Shown here: piece after piece, positions 1 to 29,500 of the stretch | Layout of the letters: each line of letters begins with the position of its first letter | How positions within the stretch are numbered: position 1 is the stretch's first letter | NCBI GenBank assembly: GCA_963669155.1 | Contig: OZ022576.1 | Location: 34,181,838 to 34,245,837, forward strand | Source: Arbacia lixula | Taxonomy: Eukaryota; Echinodermata; Echinoidea; Arbacioida; Arbaciidae | Direction: 5' to 3' | DNA length: 64,000 nucleotides | Program-made: the position numbers and the translations under genes | The notes under the pieces: generated by a model | The model's database searches: none | Told to the model about the DNA's origin: nothing | Seen by the model: the letters and a program-made list of their open reading frames with translations, nothing else

Positions 1-1
1 A

Positions 2-17683
<17,682 letters not shown>

Positions 17684-18116
17684 CCCCGCCCGTCTCCCGT
17701 TTCCATGGTAACCACCCAGACTCTCAAGCCTTTGGGAGCTACATCTATCCTTACAGTACCTATGGGTGATTAGTGTGCACATTGATCTGAAGCATTATCC
17801 TGAAAGCGTGCATGATCAGCCAGTGACAAGCATTAAGACAGAAGGCCCAGCTGCATAACAAGTACATGTTTGTATGGATTACTTTTCACCATTGTTGGAA
17901 CGTTGTATTCTCTTTGGGAAATAAGTCATGCACAATATGTAGAGGGGGAGGTCAAATTTTTCAACATTTATGACATAATTACACTGTTTTTGAGGTTTAG
18001 ATGCTCTACATCTCATTCAATAAGCTTTATCACGGAAGAGAAAGGAGGATGCTCGTAGAAGAGGGCAGGATATATTTTTAAAGATATAGCTCTGTCTTAG
18101 GCATTCATTACCATCA

Positions 18117-18274
18117 GGGCCCTGTTGCATAAAACTTACCATTGATGGTAACTTTGCTACCAATGGCAACTTTTATGGAAAGACAGAATTTGATTGGCTA
18201 TTGAGCGATGTCCCCATGGTAATTATCATTGATGGCAGAGTTACCATTAATGGTAAGTTTTATGCAACGGGCCC
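18117..18274. mobile_element. palindromic MITE, GGGCCC-end family, copy 2
   Basis: Ends GGGCCCTGTTGCATAAAACT and AGTTTTATGCAACGGGCCC. Nearly the same as the copy at 14142, so the family was recently active. Confidence 0.88.
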
Positions 18275-18297
18275 AGTAGTACATACAACAAAGCCAT

Positions 18298-18387
18298 TTA
18301 ACCCTTTGTATGCCAGACACATTGCTGTTTGATGGGAATTGTGTCTTACATGAAAAAAAAATGCATCTATGGTTGACAAAGAGTTCA
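18298..18387. mobile_element. TTAA-type mini-MITE, decayed
   Basis: TTAA then CCCTTTGTATGCC, with an inverted end GACAAAGAG followed by TTCA instead of TTAA. Confidence 0.4.
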
Positions 18388-19174
18388 TGCAGAATATTTG
18401 TTGCCATGACTTACTCCTTGCCGTTATCTTATGCATGCCTGGCATGGCATGCAGTCAGACAATATGCAGAGTTTATAAGTAGTATGTCAGCATTGCAAAT
18501 GTGTTTTCAATAGTTCAAAACCGAAGAAATGTATACTTCTTTAATGACAGTAATGTGTGTTAATTATTTATAACAAGGAATCATTGAGAGTGGTGAAGAT
18601 GTTTGGAAAGTTGGTTAGAGAGAGAATGGCGTGTTATTTTAGATTGAGAAAATGAGCATTTTGTTCTTGAAACATGCTTGGCTGTGCTACAAGACTACAA
18701 GACGTGATATATGCTGCTCTGATTGGAGTTATACAATAGAGTATACGAACAAGAAGTGTAGGGTAAGCAATATCAAAGAATTGCTGCAATTTAACTTGTG
18801 CATATGAACTTGTGAAGAAGGATGTATCAATGGGGCTACCATTGCATTTTGTGCCAAATAGTGAAATGTGGGCTAGTTGCTTCAGACTTTCCCACCCGTA
18901 CGGTATATATTTGTTGTGGTTCGGTTCTCATGAACTTGGCAAATGTGCAAAATTGGAACCCTGTGATTCAACTCTACAATACATATGTACGCGCAAAGTT
19001 CAAACATATTCACAAAGTAAGGTATTATGATAATAAATGTAGTTTGCTCTGCCTCTTTACCAGTATTACTCTAATATTATTATTACTGAAGCAAAATATA
19101 TTGATTAAATGGGATCATTAATTGGCCTGATGTTGTGCTACATGGGCAGGTTTTCAAGTTCCCCATTCTGTATA

Positions 19175-19245
19175 CCTCTCCATACCAATGCAGGGGAAGC
19201 ACATTGACTTATTCACAATTCATGCACAAATGGTACTAAAAGGGG
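19175..19245. mobile_element. mini-MITE related to the 65-bp TTAA family
   Basis: CCTCTCCATACCAATGC, then AAGCACATTGACTTATTCAC, then GGTACTAAAAGGGG. It matches the copies at 13842 and 47854, but the flanking TTAA is gone. Confidence 0.5.
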
Positions 19246-19861
19246 TGAATGGATTCCCTGATTTTATGCTAATTGTATTCTCCCACTCTCATTTCTCACA
19301 TTGTTTGGTGTGTAATCAATCACTAATTTTATGTTTCTTCTTTCACTTTGTGAAGCCAAAGGTCATGAAGTCAATGCATGTTGTACATGTACACACACGG
19401 CAGCTCATATATTTGCCTACCATCCAATGTTATTTATTAAAATGAAGTTCTGCACCTGTACTGTAACCTTGTATGAATGGCATATACATTTTCACAACCA
19501 ATGAAAACAACCAGTACATGCAAATATAGCAATGTATCACAGATACTGAGCAATTAGATTGAATTGTGTGCCATTGAAAATTACATTGCATAGTTTTTGT
19601 GAAATTGTAATAGGGGAAAAATTCATGACATTTTACCAAGTTTTCAGTATGGTCACTTGTTGCTGCCATTTTCTGTGCAGGATATAGTACTGAAAAGAAC
19701 ATTATACGTGCATACATCTTGCACAAATTCTGTCTCCTTTGATACATGTATGTTCACTGATTTGTTTGCCAAAATATGCAATTAGGATCTGGTGGAGATG
19801 CTTTTATATTAATTTTACCTTATTCATATACCTTTTAATTTAATTTGTGGCCATGACAATG

Positions 19862-20317
19862 TACAGTTAACAACAGAAGTATTCATACCCCTACTGAAAT
19901 TTCAGGTTTTTATGTATTTCTGAAAATCGACAAATGGGTACTGAATATTTTGGTCATCGTTGGATACCTTTACTTGAAAGGTAAAAATTATGTGTGTTTT
20001 TTATTATAACATTTGCATAACAAAGAGGGCACTGCTTTATTTGTATTTTGACTTGCTCAAAATTATTCATATCCTTTGTCAATAAAACTGGAAAGGCATT
20101 GTTTAATACTGTTTCACTTTAAACAAATCTGAACTGCACGGTCCTAAATGGTATCAAGGTCTTAAGTAAGGTGCAGAAATTAAGCCCTGAACAAATTATA
20201 CTTCATTAACAAATTATAACATCATTAAGTGCTTCATAAGAGTGAAAATAGACAAGTGGCCAGAACCACCTTACTGAAATTTCAGTAGGGGTATGAATAC
20301 TTCTGTTGTTAACTGTA
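19862..20317. mobile_element. Tc1-like non-autonomous transposon (MITE)
   Basis: A 452-bp body flanked by TA. Ends start CAGTTAACAACAGAAGTATT and are inverted at the other end; the inverted match runs about 43 bases, through CTGAAATTTCAG. CAGT ends, TA target and the ATTCATACCCCTACT block fit Tc1/mariner elements. No transposase ORF. Confidence 0.9.
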
Positions 20318-21075
20318 TGTTCTACCACAAGGAGTGTTTTTAGTCTATTTAAATGTTCTTTTGTGTCTTCTTGCTTTCAATCAGATGATTTTAATGTCAA
20401 TGAAAGGTAATTGAGACCTGGGATCTCAGCCTTCACCATGAGCATGTAAAATTAAGTTCTTGGTTTGAACTGTTGGAACACCTTGTTCATGTCGAGTATT
20501 CAGCACTATCGCATGTAATGGTGCCGGAAAGAACTGATGAACCAGGTATGTTACTGGTCACACAGGTATTTTATCCTTTTAAAAAAGAAATTTGTTTTTA
20601 TCACTATCTTCAGTGAGCATGACCGATGGCTTAAACCACATGGTTGAAATGAATATGTTCTTGATGTCTAGAAGTGCGGCTATAACAGATTAACTAACAA
20701 ATAAAGAGAGCAGTACTGATATTTTATCAAAGAATGGCGTCATTGTTTATTTCTCTAGCATTCCTTTTCTTGGGGTAAATAAGTACACATAATAGTGACA
20801 ACACGCATACATTTATTTGTAGTTCATCTCATATGATAGCTTACAATATTAAAAGAAAAAAAAATCAATGTAGATCCTTGAATGGTATCTAAGAGAATAG
20901 GTATTTCAATTATTCTAAAACAAACATGGAACATGCATCAACTCTTGTTTAAATGTGTATCAAGTTTCAGTTTATACAACAAATATTTCAAATATGAAAT
21001 TAGAAAAAGTATGTACACTCGTTCACAGGACTGAGCAAAAGTGAGGTCGAATGTGGCACAAAAGGTTGTTGGTTA

Positions 21076-22446
21076 TACAGCTTACTCTCGATACAACGAG
21101 CACGGATATAACGAGGTTTCGTTATAACGAGAGAAATCTCTCGGTCCCAAATATTTCTACATGCAAACCTATGGTGAAACACGTCGCTTACAACGAGCAC
21201 GGTTACAAGGAGATTTCGTTATAACGAGCTTATTCTGTTGACCCCAAAACAAAGAATAACATAACAATTGCGTCCCGTTACAACGAGGAAGGAAAACTCG
21301 AGACATTAAAACACCGGCACCGCAAGGAGCCAGACACACATCTCGTAATAAACGGCCACACAACGCAATTGCGTTGTGTGGCCGTGTTTTACAGCATGGG
21401 CACAGTTTCTAATACATGTACATCACTCCTTCGCGATCGCACAGCTTACATACATTGAAAGCACATGGCTTCCAAGTCCGATCCCATCGCGGCAATCAAT
21501 GATATACGGTGCGTGCACAGTTTGTGATACATCACTCCTTTGCACAGCCTACGTACATTGAAAGCACATGGTTTGCAAGTCCGATCCCATCGCGGCAATC
21601 AATGACACGGTGCGTGCTGAATTGGCATATGGTGTGTGTCTGAAGAGCAGCGATTGATTGGGTTTCTTGACAAAAACAAATGTGATCTCGGACGGGTGAA
21701 GTATATTTCACGCACTGAAATATGACATTGAAAGATTTGAAGAGATAATAAAAAATTCTTCTTGAAATTAGAATACCGCTGGAAATCATCATGATACAAA
21801 ATGAAATACACTGTACATGTATGAGCATGCAGGGCAGCGGTAATCTTCTACATGGAACCCCCTCGTAATAATTTTGGAATGACCCACAAAGAAAGTGCAG
21901 ATCATAACGGTGTTGCTACGTCGTTGTGCAAAACCTATCAGGCGAGCGAGACGCTCTTATCTAACTCCACCTTCCCCGTTCAACCCGTTGCGCCGCCTGT
22001 TCTCTTGTTTGTCCAAACAATGAAACAGCATGTTTTCTTGTCCAGAAGATTACGAGAACAATTGACCTATTAATTCACTGCAAAATAACACCCATCGTAT
22101 CGGGAATGGTCTATAATTCATTGAATGCAATTAGTTATTGAAACGTCAAAATGTATCAAGGTAGGATGATGTGTTGAGCAAAAATAAATCCCCTTTTCAG
22201 TTTGAAAGCGCATATTCCTTTTCAGTTTGAAAACGCACGATCCAATCCCCTTTTTTTCAGTTTGATAACGCATGTTTCCAAGACGGCTATGGATATGAAA
22301 GCATAGTAAAACACAATGAACACACAAGCACACATGTTTTCAATGTATTTTATTGTTTTTTATTCTGTTTGGATACAACGAGGCTTCGTTATAACGAGGA
22401 AAAAGCCCTGGTCCCGACGACCTCGTTATATCGAGAGTAAGCTGTA
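21076..22446. mobile_element. pogo/Tigger-like non-autonomous transposon
   Basis: 1,367 bp between TA dinucleotides. Inverted ends are CAGCTTACTCTCGATA-ACGAG, with inner inverted TATAACGAGG motifs at both ends, as in pogo/Tigger elements. The interior has no transposase ORF. It holds a perfect 34-bp palindrome at 21352-21385, a diverged direct repeat (21421-21514 and 21531-21617, sharing AAGTCCGATCCCATCGCGGC), and three TTTCAGTTTGA-A-CGCA units at about 22196-22275. Confidence 0.85.
21352..21385. repeat. perfect 34-bp palindrome
   Basis: Each 17-base arm is ACGGCCACACAACGCAA; there is no spacer. Lies inside the Tigger-like element. Confidence 0.95.
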
Positions 22447-23323
22447 TTACACAAAATAATGCCAAAAAGAACATATACAGGATCATGTACATACCATGAA
22501 ATGAACATGCTTTTAAACAGCACCTAACATTTTGATTGTCTAGCTCAAAGCCATTAAAGTACACTCTCAAAGTGCAAAACTAGGTTAAAAAAAATTGAAA
22601 TTTTGTGACAGTGACAAAAGAGAGTGTTGCCATGTACTATAGATAAATTATCTATGTAAATATTTAATAGACAACAAAATACCGGTACACAAATATATAA
22701 TCTGTAGACAACAATATTACATCGCCATCTTGCATATTATTGCATTCAACTTTTATAGTAAAACATTCACACATTTCAGCAGATTGAAATCTGAATATAC
22801 AATGGAACAACTTGAAATGATACATTTGATACGTAGCATTTCTGAGTTAAAGAAAACGTATACAAAATGAAGGCTGTTTTCCTTTCTTAAAGACACTATG
22901 GAAGCTGAACAAAAAATCCCTTTGTTGTTCACTCACACACATAACACTTGTACTGCACTGTACAAAAACACATACTTACAATATTTAAGTCATCCACTGG
23001 ATAGAGACAATAGTAACACAAGAAGCCATTACAAATTGAGGCCGTCTTCATGGAGTGGAGTTTGTTAGCACTTCCACATTATTCAAAAGTACAAGCTTTG
23101 ACCTACATGAAATTCAACTCGGGCAGTACCTAAGCTAACACGTTATATATAAATGAGTCCTCTACTTGTACCCTCCTTAATTGGCCCTTTGAAGCAGGAA
23201 CCTGACATAAACGTCCTTCCTCATAACTTTAAGTACCTTGACCTGCATGGCGCAGTGGGCAAGGTGTAGTCTTAAGTCCCCTAATATTACCATTCATGAC
23301 TTGGTGCCAGCTAATGGTACCCT
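22447..23323. other. intergenic / GHDC 3' UTR
   Basis: Non-coding sequence downstream of the GHDC stop. An ATTAAA on the minus strand at 22668-22663 is a possible polyadenylation signal. Includes the tandem copy of the GHDC terminal exon at 23186. Confidence 0.35.
23186..23290 (-). repeat. tandem copy of the GHDC terminal-exon 3' part
   Basis: Offset of 165 bp from 23351-23450. On the minus strand, 33 codons remain open without indels (DLRLHLAHCAMQVKV to FLLQRAN), then TAA. An AG sits just before it, but its phase does not fit splicing from exon 6, so it is probably non-functional. Confidence 0.8.
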
Positions 23324-23560
23324 TCATGACTTGGTACTGGTACTCTGCACCCTTTGAAGCAGGAACCTGACATGATCCTCCTTTCTCAGAACCTTAGGTA
23401 CCTTGACCTGCATGGTGCAATCAGCAAGGTGCAATCTCAAGTCCCTGAACGAGTCCTGACGAACATAGAATATCTTCAGAAGTCCGATCCTGCCCTGGGT
23501 TCGACGATCGTTGTAAGTGACCGATAACTGGCAGAGGGCGCTGTCTACTTCTGCTATTAT
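23324..23560 (-). CDS. GHDC: GHDC terminal coding exon
   Basis: Starts IIAEVDSALCQLSVTYNDRR, continues GRIGLLKIFYVRQDSF, and ends at TGA (23326-23324). The last third is tandemly duplicated just downstream. Confidence 0.92.
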   Translation of the reverse strand: MIAEVDSALCQLSVTYNDRRTQGRIGLLKIFYVRQDSFRDLRLHLADCTMQVKVPKVLRKEDHVRFLLQRVQSTSTKS

Positions 23561-26500
23561 CTACATGTTACAAAAACAACAAGAACAATCATATAACTAT
23601 GACATTGATCATTGTGCATGCACTCATTTTTAATTGCTTTCCCCTCATATCTCAGCCCCAGTATCTGTCTCTTTTTCTAAAGATAATCATAGGAAGATAC
23701 AAATTTTTCTTAAAGAATGGATGTCAAGAATAATTTCTGCTTAGATACAGCCTTTGAGCAAGTGAGTTCTCTCAAACAAAATCATGTTAAGAACAATATA
23801 TTTACAATATTTATGACGATGGAGCATGCTTTCTTAGTTCTGGAGAACTGACCTTTCTATACACATATCAAATGCAGGTACAGTAATGTCTTTATTACAC
23901 CATGGGAACATACCTGTTGAAGGGTGTTCATTCCAGAATCACTTGAGATTCCATCGATTTCAGCAAATACGGTATAGTATGAAGGCTGGGTTGCTTTCTG
24001 ATCTGTATTACCTGGAATCACGACAACATAACAAAAAGATTTAATACTTATGAAAGAGGAAAATCACATTGAATATCATTCTTAAATGTATATAATATAG
24101 CAAACAATTGGTTTAAGCCCATTCTTTACTGAGTCTGGATATATGCAGGCTGGCTTTTTTCCCACTCAGATACTAAGCAGCACAACTCCCATATAATCTG
24201 CTGTTCAGACAATAGACAACAGGCTATGAATGAACTTTATAGGACACAATTAAGCCACACCCTTTTGGTTCCTACAGTTCCATGGCAATTTTTGACATTC
24301 ACAAAGCCAGCAAATCTAAGAGGGCAATGGGTTGATACGATGGAATGACATATGATAAAAAGTACAGCCCATAGCAAGTCCTGTGTATGACCATGGTGGT
24401 ATACTGAGATGAAAGGTGAACAGAGATTGTGAACATCTACTCTCCTTACAAATCCATATAGACCTGTCCTTCCTGTTACAAACCTAATATTCATACTTGT
24501 CAAATAATTTGTGACAATTTGCTCTTCTTACAAATCCATACGGACCTGTCCTTTCAGTTACAATCTTAATACTCATACTTGTCACATAATATTTACAGTG
24601 AAATTGCATGTTCAATTATTGACATTTCAGCATTAGCTTGCTCTTGTCATTTACTCAAACACTTCATTAAATCATTTTGTGACCCAAGTCTACAGATATA
24701 GGAAAAAAAGGAAGAAGGAGATTAGCTGAACTTACCAACACACTGCTCCAACAGACTGCTTTCAAGACAGGTGAAGTCTACCAGATTTAACGTCTCATAT
24801 TTCACCAGGGTAGCCTTGAGCGCCGCCTTGATGCTGATCTCTGTGGTCCTCTCCCCGCACAGGTCCAGCACGTCCCCCACTCTGCACAACGATGAGAGAG
24901 ACACTGATTGTCAGCCCCGTAAATGTAACATCCCTCTCAATTCTCCGCACCTCATATAAGGGAAAAACCTCCCATTATGCACCATGCAGCCACATTCGGA
25001 TTTTGTTGCAGTCATGTCTCCAGGGGGGTGTTTCACCAAGCTGTTCGTAAGTTACGAACGACTTTACGAACGACTGGTGATCCCTTCTTGTGCTAAATCA
25101 GATTCTCAATAAACAAAGTGTGGTATCACATTTAGCACAAGAAGGGATCACCAGTCGTTTGTAAAGTTGTTCGTAACTTACGAACAGCTTGGTGAAACAC
25201 CCCCCAGGCCTCCAAATGCCGTGCATATGGCTTCCTCCTATCAAATATGTAATATTGTTAATTTTGGGTTTATTTGTTGTATAAGAAGTATTTTATATTG
25301 TGACTAATCATTTGAGCTGCAGTGAACCACTGAATGGCCTTCTGGACCTGACTAAGGCTACAGAGGGCTATTGTTCGCATTTGCATCCTATATACAAAAA
25401 AATATCCACTTCAGGGCCATGTTGCAGATAGGTTTTCAACTATTGTAACTTACCATCAAATGGTAACTACCATGGCAACAGCCAATGAGCTCTCAGCATT
25501 GTACCTGTTTCCATGGTAGTTACCATTAATGGTAAGGTTACAATAATAGAAAACCTGTATGCAACATGGCCCAGGTCTAGTGTTTGAGACCGGAAGCGGA
25601 TATGTCAGACTGCAAAACTTAATCTGATGTTGCTGCGTGGTGCATTAAGGGATTGCTTCCCTCCGATATGCGGAATGGAGAATTCCGTCTTCAGACTGGG
25701 AAATGGGACAGACCGTCTACACCATTAAAGAGCATATACTGTACTTGGAAGGCAAAAAAGCCTTCAAAAGGTCATTGTTAGCAATCTTCTTGCCAATGGT
25801 CTTAAATTCATGTATTGTCTATTATAGAAGCTTGCTGAAATTCATTTGCCCTCAAATGATCAACATTTTGAGTAATGAGTGACTAAATCACAAATCCTCA
25901 AAATGTTTGGCCCGAACATTTTGAGGATTTAATCATTAATCATTAATCACTCAAATATGGATCATTTGAGGGCAAACAAATTTCAGCAAGCTTCTAAAAT
26001 GGACAATACATGAATTTAAGACCATTGGCAAGAAGATTGCTAATAATGACCTTTTGAAGGATTTTTTTGCCTTCCCAGCAGAGTATATGCCCTTTAAAAC
26101 AAAGATTTTCTTTTTTATTTGAAGGGAGCGAAAGGTCACTAGTCTCTGAGATGGAAACAAATTAAATTACAAATTACATTGGGGCAGCCTCTGTAATGCA
26201 GCCTCTGCAGAGTGGAGGAATAGGAAAAAAAAGGCTGCACAAATATGAAAAGAGCCCCTTTGAACAAATATTTTTTGCTCATAGGTATAATGCAATATTT
26301 ACTTCGGGGTGTTCTTTTTCATGACATTTATAGTATCACTGTTGTAAGGTTAAAATGGTGTTGATATGTTGGCTAACCAAATATGATATTACTTGGTATT
26401 TCAAAAATAATAAAAACTCAAAGGAGTGTCATAGTGTATTCATCAATGACTGTGTACCCTTTGTAAGAAAAAAATCACGGAATGGTAACAAAAGATCCAA

Positions 26501-29500
26501 ATCATTACAAAACAATATATTGTGAAATGCCTACAATAAACTTCAGATTCATACAATGGCATACCTATGTTGGAACTCCAGGATGGGGTTTTTATTGTAG
26601 AAGCCGGTAACCATGACGACATCCCCCATGCGATAGCGGTAGAGACCATCCATGCTGGTGATCACCACCTCATAGCTCGCCCCCACAGTCACCTCTTCAG
26701 CTAGCAGTGTGTCTGGTTGCGACTGGGAGCTGTCATACAAATTGATAAAATTAGGAATGGACAAGATGCTGAAAATTCAGAAGTATTTTGGTTGTAATAC
26801 AATACATTTTACAATGCTTGTAACACCTCCAGAACAATAATTTCCTTCCTCAAAGTTTAACACATACTGTCAAAATATTTTAAATATGGGTACATACTTA
26901 GATGTGAACAGAGATAGCAGCAATTTGCAAAGTGGGCAGTTTGTGGAGAGGGCATATATAACTTTTCAAAAAAGTAAATATCTGATAAATTGATATCCAA
27001 TGCATTGACGATGGCACTCAAAAGACCTCTCACTCACATAATGATAAAATTATATGTGATCATAAAGTAAAGTCTGAAGAATTTGAGTGCCAATTTGATC
27101 TAGAAACAATCATGCAAACTTCCCTATGCCTCTAGTGAAATGAGCACAAATGCTGAAATGCACATAATATTTCCACATTTGACTCAAATGTTTTCCTACA
27201 ATGCCCTCCACATCCAAACTGTAGTAGTTGGAATATGAGCAGGACCCCCTCTATCACAGAAGGCGTGGGGGTCTAATTGTGTGAGCGCCCATGACATTGA
27301 CAGATAGATCCTTGTTCCAATCCTGGCCGGATGCATGATAGCACCCCCCCCCCCCCCCCACCCCCACCCACCCCATTTTCTAACACTTTTCATAATTCCT
27401 TGTATATTTCAGCTAGTACAAACAATTAAATCACTTTTTAAATGACATGATTTAAATACATTTTTTTTCTTATTAGGTTAGGGTGAGACCAGAATAACTA
27501 TACTTAAATCATAATTCTGATTATAGTTTATGATCATACTATTTTTTTTTATGAAACTTGTTCTTACATTTACTCTATACTTACAAGTTTATCTCGTTTA
27601 TCTTGTACATTGAGATTGTACAAATACATGTATGTTGATGTCAGGTCATATTAATAACATGCAGTTTTAAGTTCAGTTGTCATGTACCGGTATGATTCAA
27701 GTTTGTAAATAAATATACAGAACCTTCTGAAAGAGCATATCATCTTATCCTAGAAGGAGCTATACTGTTCAAATAACACAATAAATAAATTGCTATCACA
27801 ATTGTGCAGGAATCTATAGGAGGCAACTAACTCTTTATACATCAAAGAGGCATTTTGCACAAAATATACAAATACCATAGAACAGTAATTTATCTGGTGC
27901 TAAAATGGTTAAACACAGTAGTAAATCTGCTCTGTACATGACTCACCATGTTTCAAATGGGATGAACTCGTAGAAGATGTCCCCGGGAAAAGTGACATAC
28001 TCTGTCCTCTTGGCTTTCCCATGCAGCACCCCTAGCAAGCCCTCCGTCGAGTTATAGATCATGGAAACGATAGGAAGGTCTACACAGCAGGAAAAGAAAA
28101 AATGCAAGGTCTTGTCATAATATGCACTTTAGCACAAGTCATACACACAAAACATATAGTGCAGCAGTTAAGAAGATAGAGAAAGGTTACAAAAATGGAT
28201 GTGTTAACATCATGTGGGATCCAGCATCTTTTTTTGTTCATGCCTTTGACAATGTATTCTTCGATTGTTGTGGTTCAAGGATTGTTATTTTTGAGGCATC
28301 ACGTAACCAGGGCCACTGGCTTGAACATCGACCATGAGCTGATCCATTGTAATGAAGAGTCAGTGCATTAAAGAATTGAATAATACCAGAGCTTGAGGCA
28401 GTGGCAGGGGATATCTACTGAGGAGCTAAAACTTGCGTCAATTTATACTTATTATTATTACTTTGTACGACACTCTCAATGGCTGTTTGATGCCATTTGT
28501 AGGCTAAATAACCTTCTGGTGTCAGCATCTCTGACCCGTTAGGCTTTCTGTCCACTCCACCATGTTTTCATCCTACTCTTAATCGAGAAGTAAAGTGGGG
28601 CATTTGACATGCATGGAGTGTGCCTTTTTTAAGCACCAGACCTCCTTTTAACATCCTATCCGACGGACGGAATTGATGCTAATTAGGAAGTAAATGTTCA
28701 TTAAAAATGATGTCATACCAACAATTAACAATCACCTGCAAATAGGCTTAATAAATCAGATTGCATACCTTTTTGAATGCAAAAATAAAATGTGTACTAA
28801 ATGCATTAAATTGAAGTCTTCTCACACATCTTACTAGTACATTATCTGTAACCCATACAGTATTGATATGTATACAGTAACAGTATCATTGGGGGCAAAA
28901 ACATATTTCCTGTCAACATTAACAATATTTATCATAAAAGAAATATTCCTGATGTAATGGATTTCACGAACCAGCTAGTACAGCCCGGGAAATATCTTTA
29001 CTTATGGAGACGCAGGAAGATTTCCAACCACAATAGACACATTATGCAAGTTGTATGTGTTTGAAGGACTGACAGCGCAATCCTTTCATCTGATTTCACT
29101 TTAAGGCCATTTACCTCGGGCAATGCACACTCCCCGGTAAGCTGTGCTGGGTCTCAGCGCACATACAAACCCCACTAAGTACTTCCATTTAAAGCACTCT
29201 CCATACTCAAATAGATTTACCCGCAATTGTGTTTATGTCCACAACTCTTTTCAATTAAGGATCAATTCAGTGATGAGTAAAGTGGTAGCAATCTGAGGGG
29301 ATTCAAAGGCTGTTTGGGAGAATTCCTCCTCGAGAGGTTGAATCTAGATGCTTTGGCGAAAAGCTCTAAGTGATTACATCCCATTATTCACTCGACCTAG
29401 AGCTACCATTGCATTCAGTGAGGAGGAATATTTGATGGCAAGGTTTAACACGTTTCAGGGATCTTCACACTATTTCATTTCCACTTCAGCGCCCCTGTGT

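Larger units (their letters stand above)
17684..19174 (+). other. muskelin 3' UTR and downstream region
   Basis: Non-coding sequence after the muskelin stop. The first canonical AATAAA is at 19032-19037, a candidate polyadenylation signal. The region also holds the MITEs at 18117 and 18298. Confidence 0.4.
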
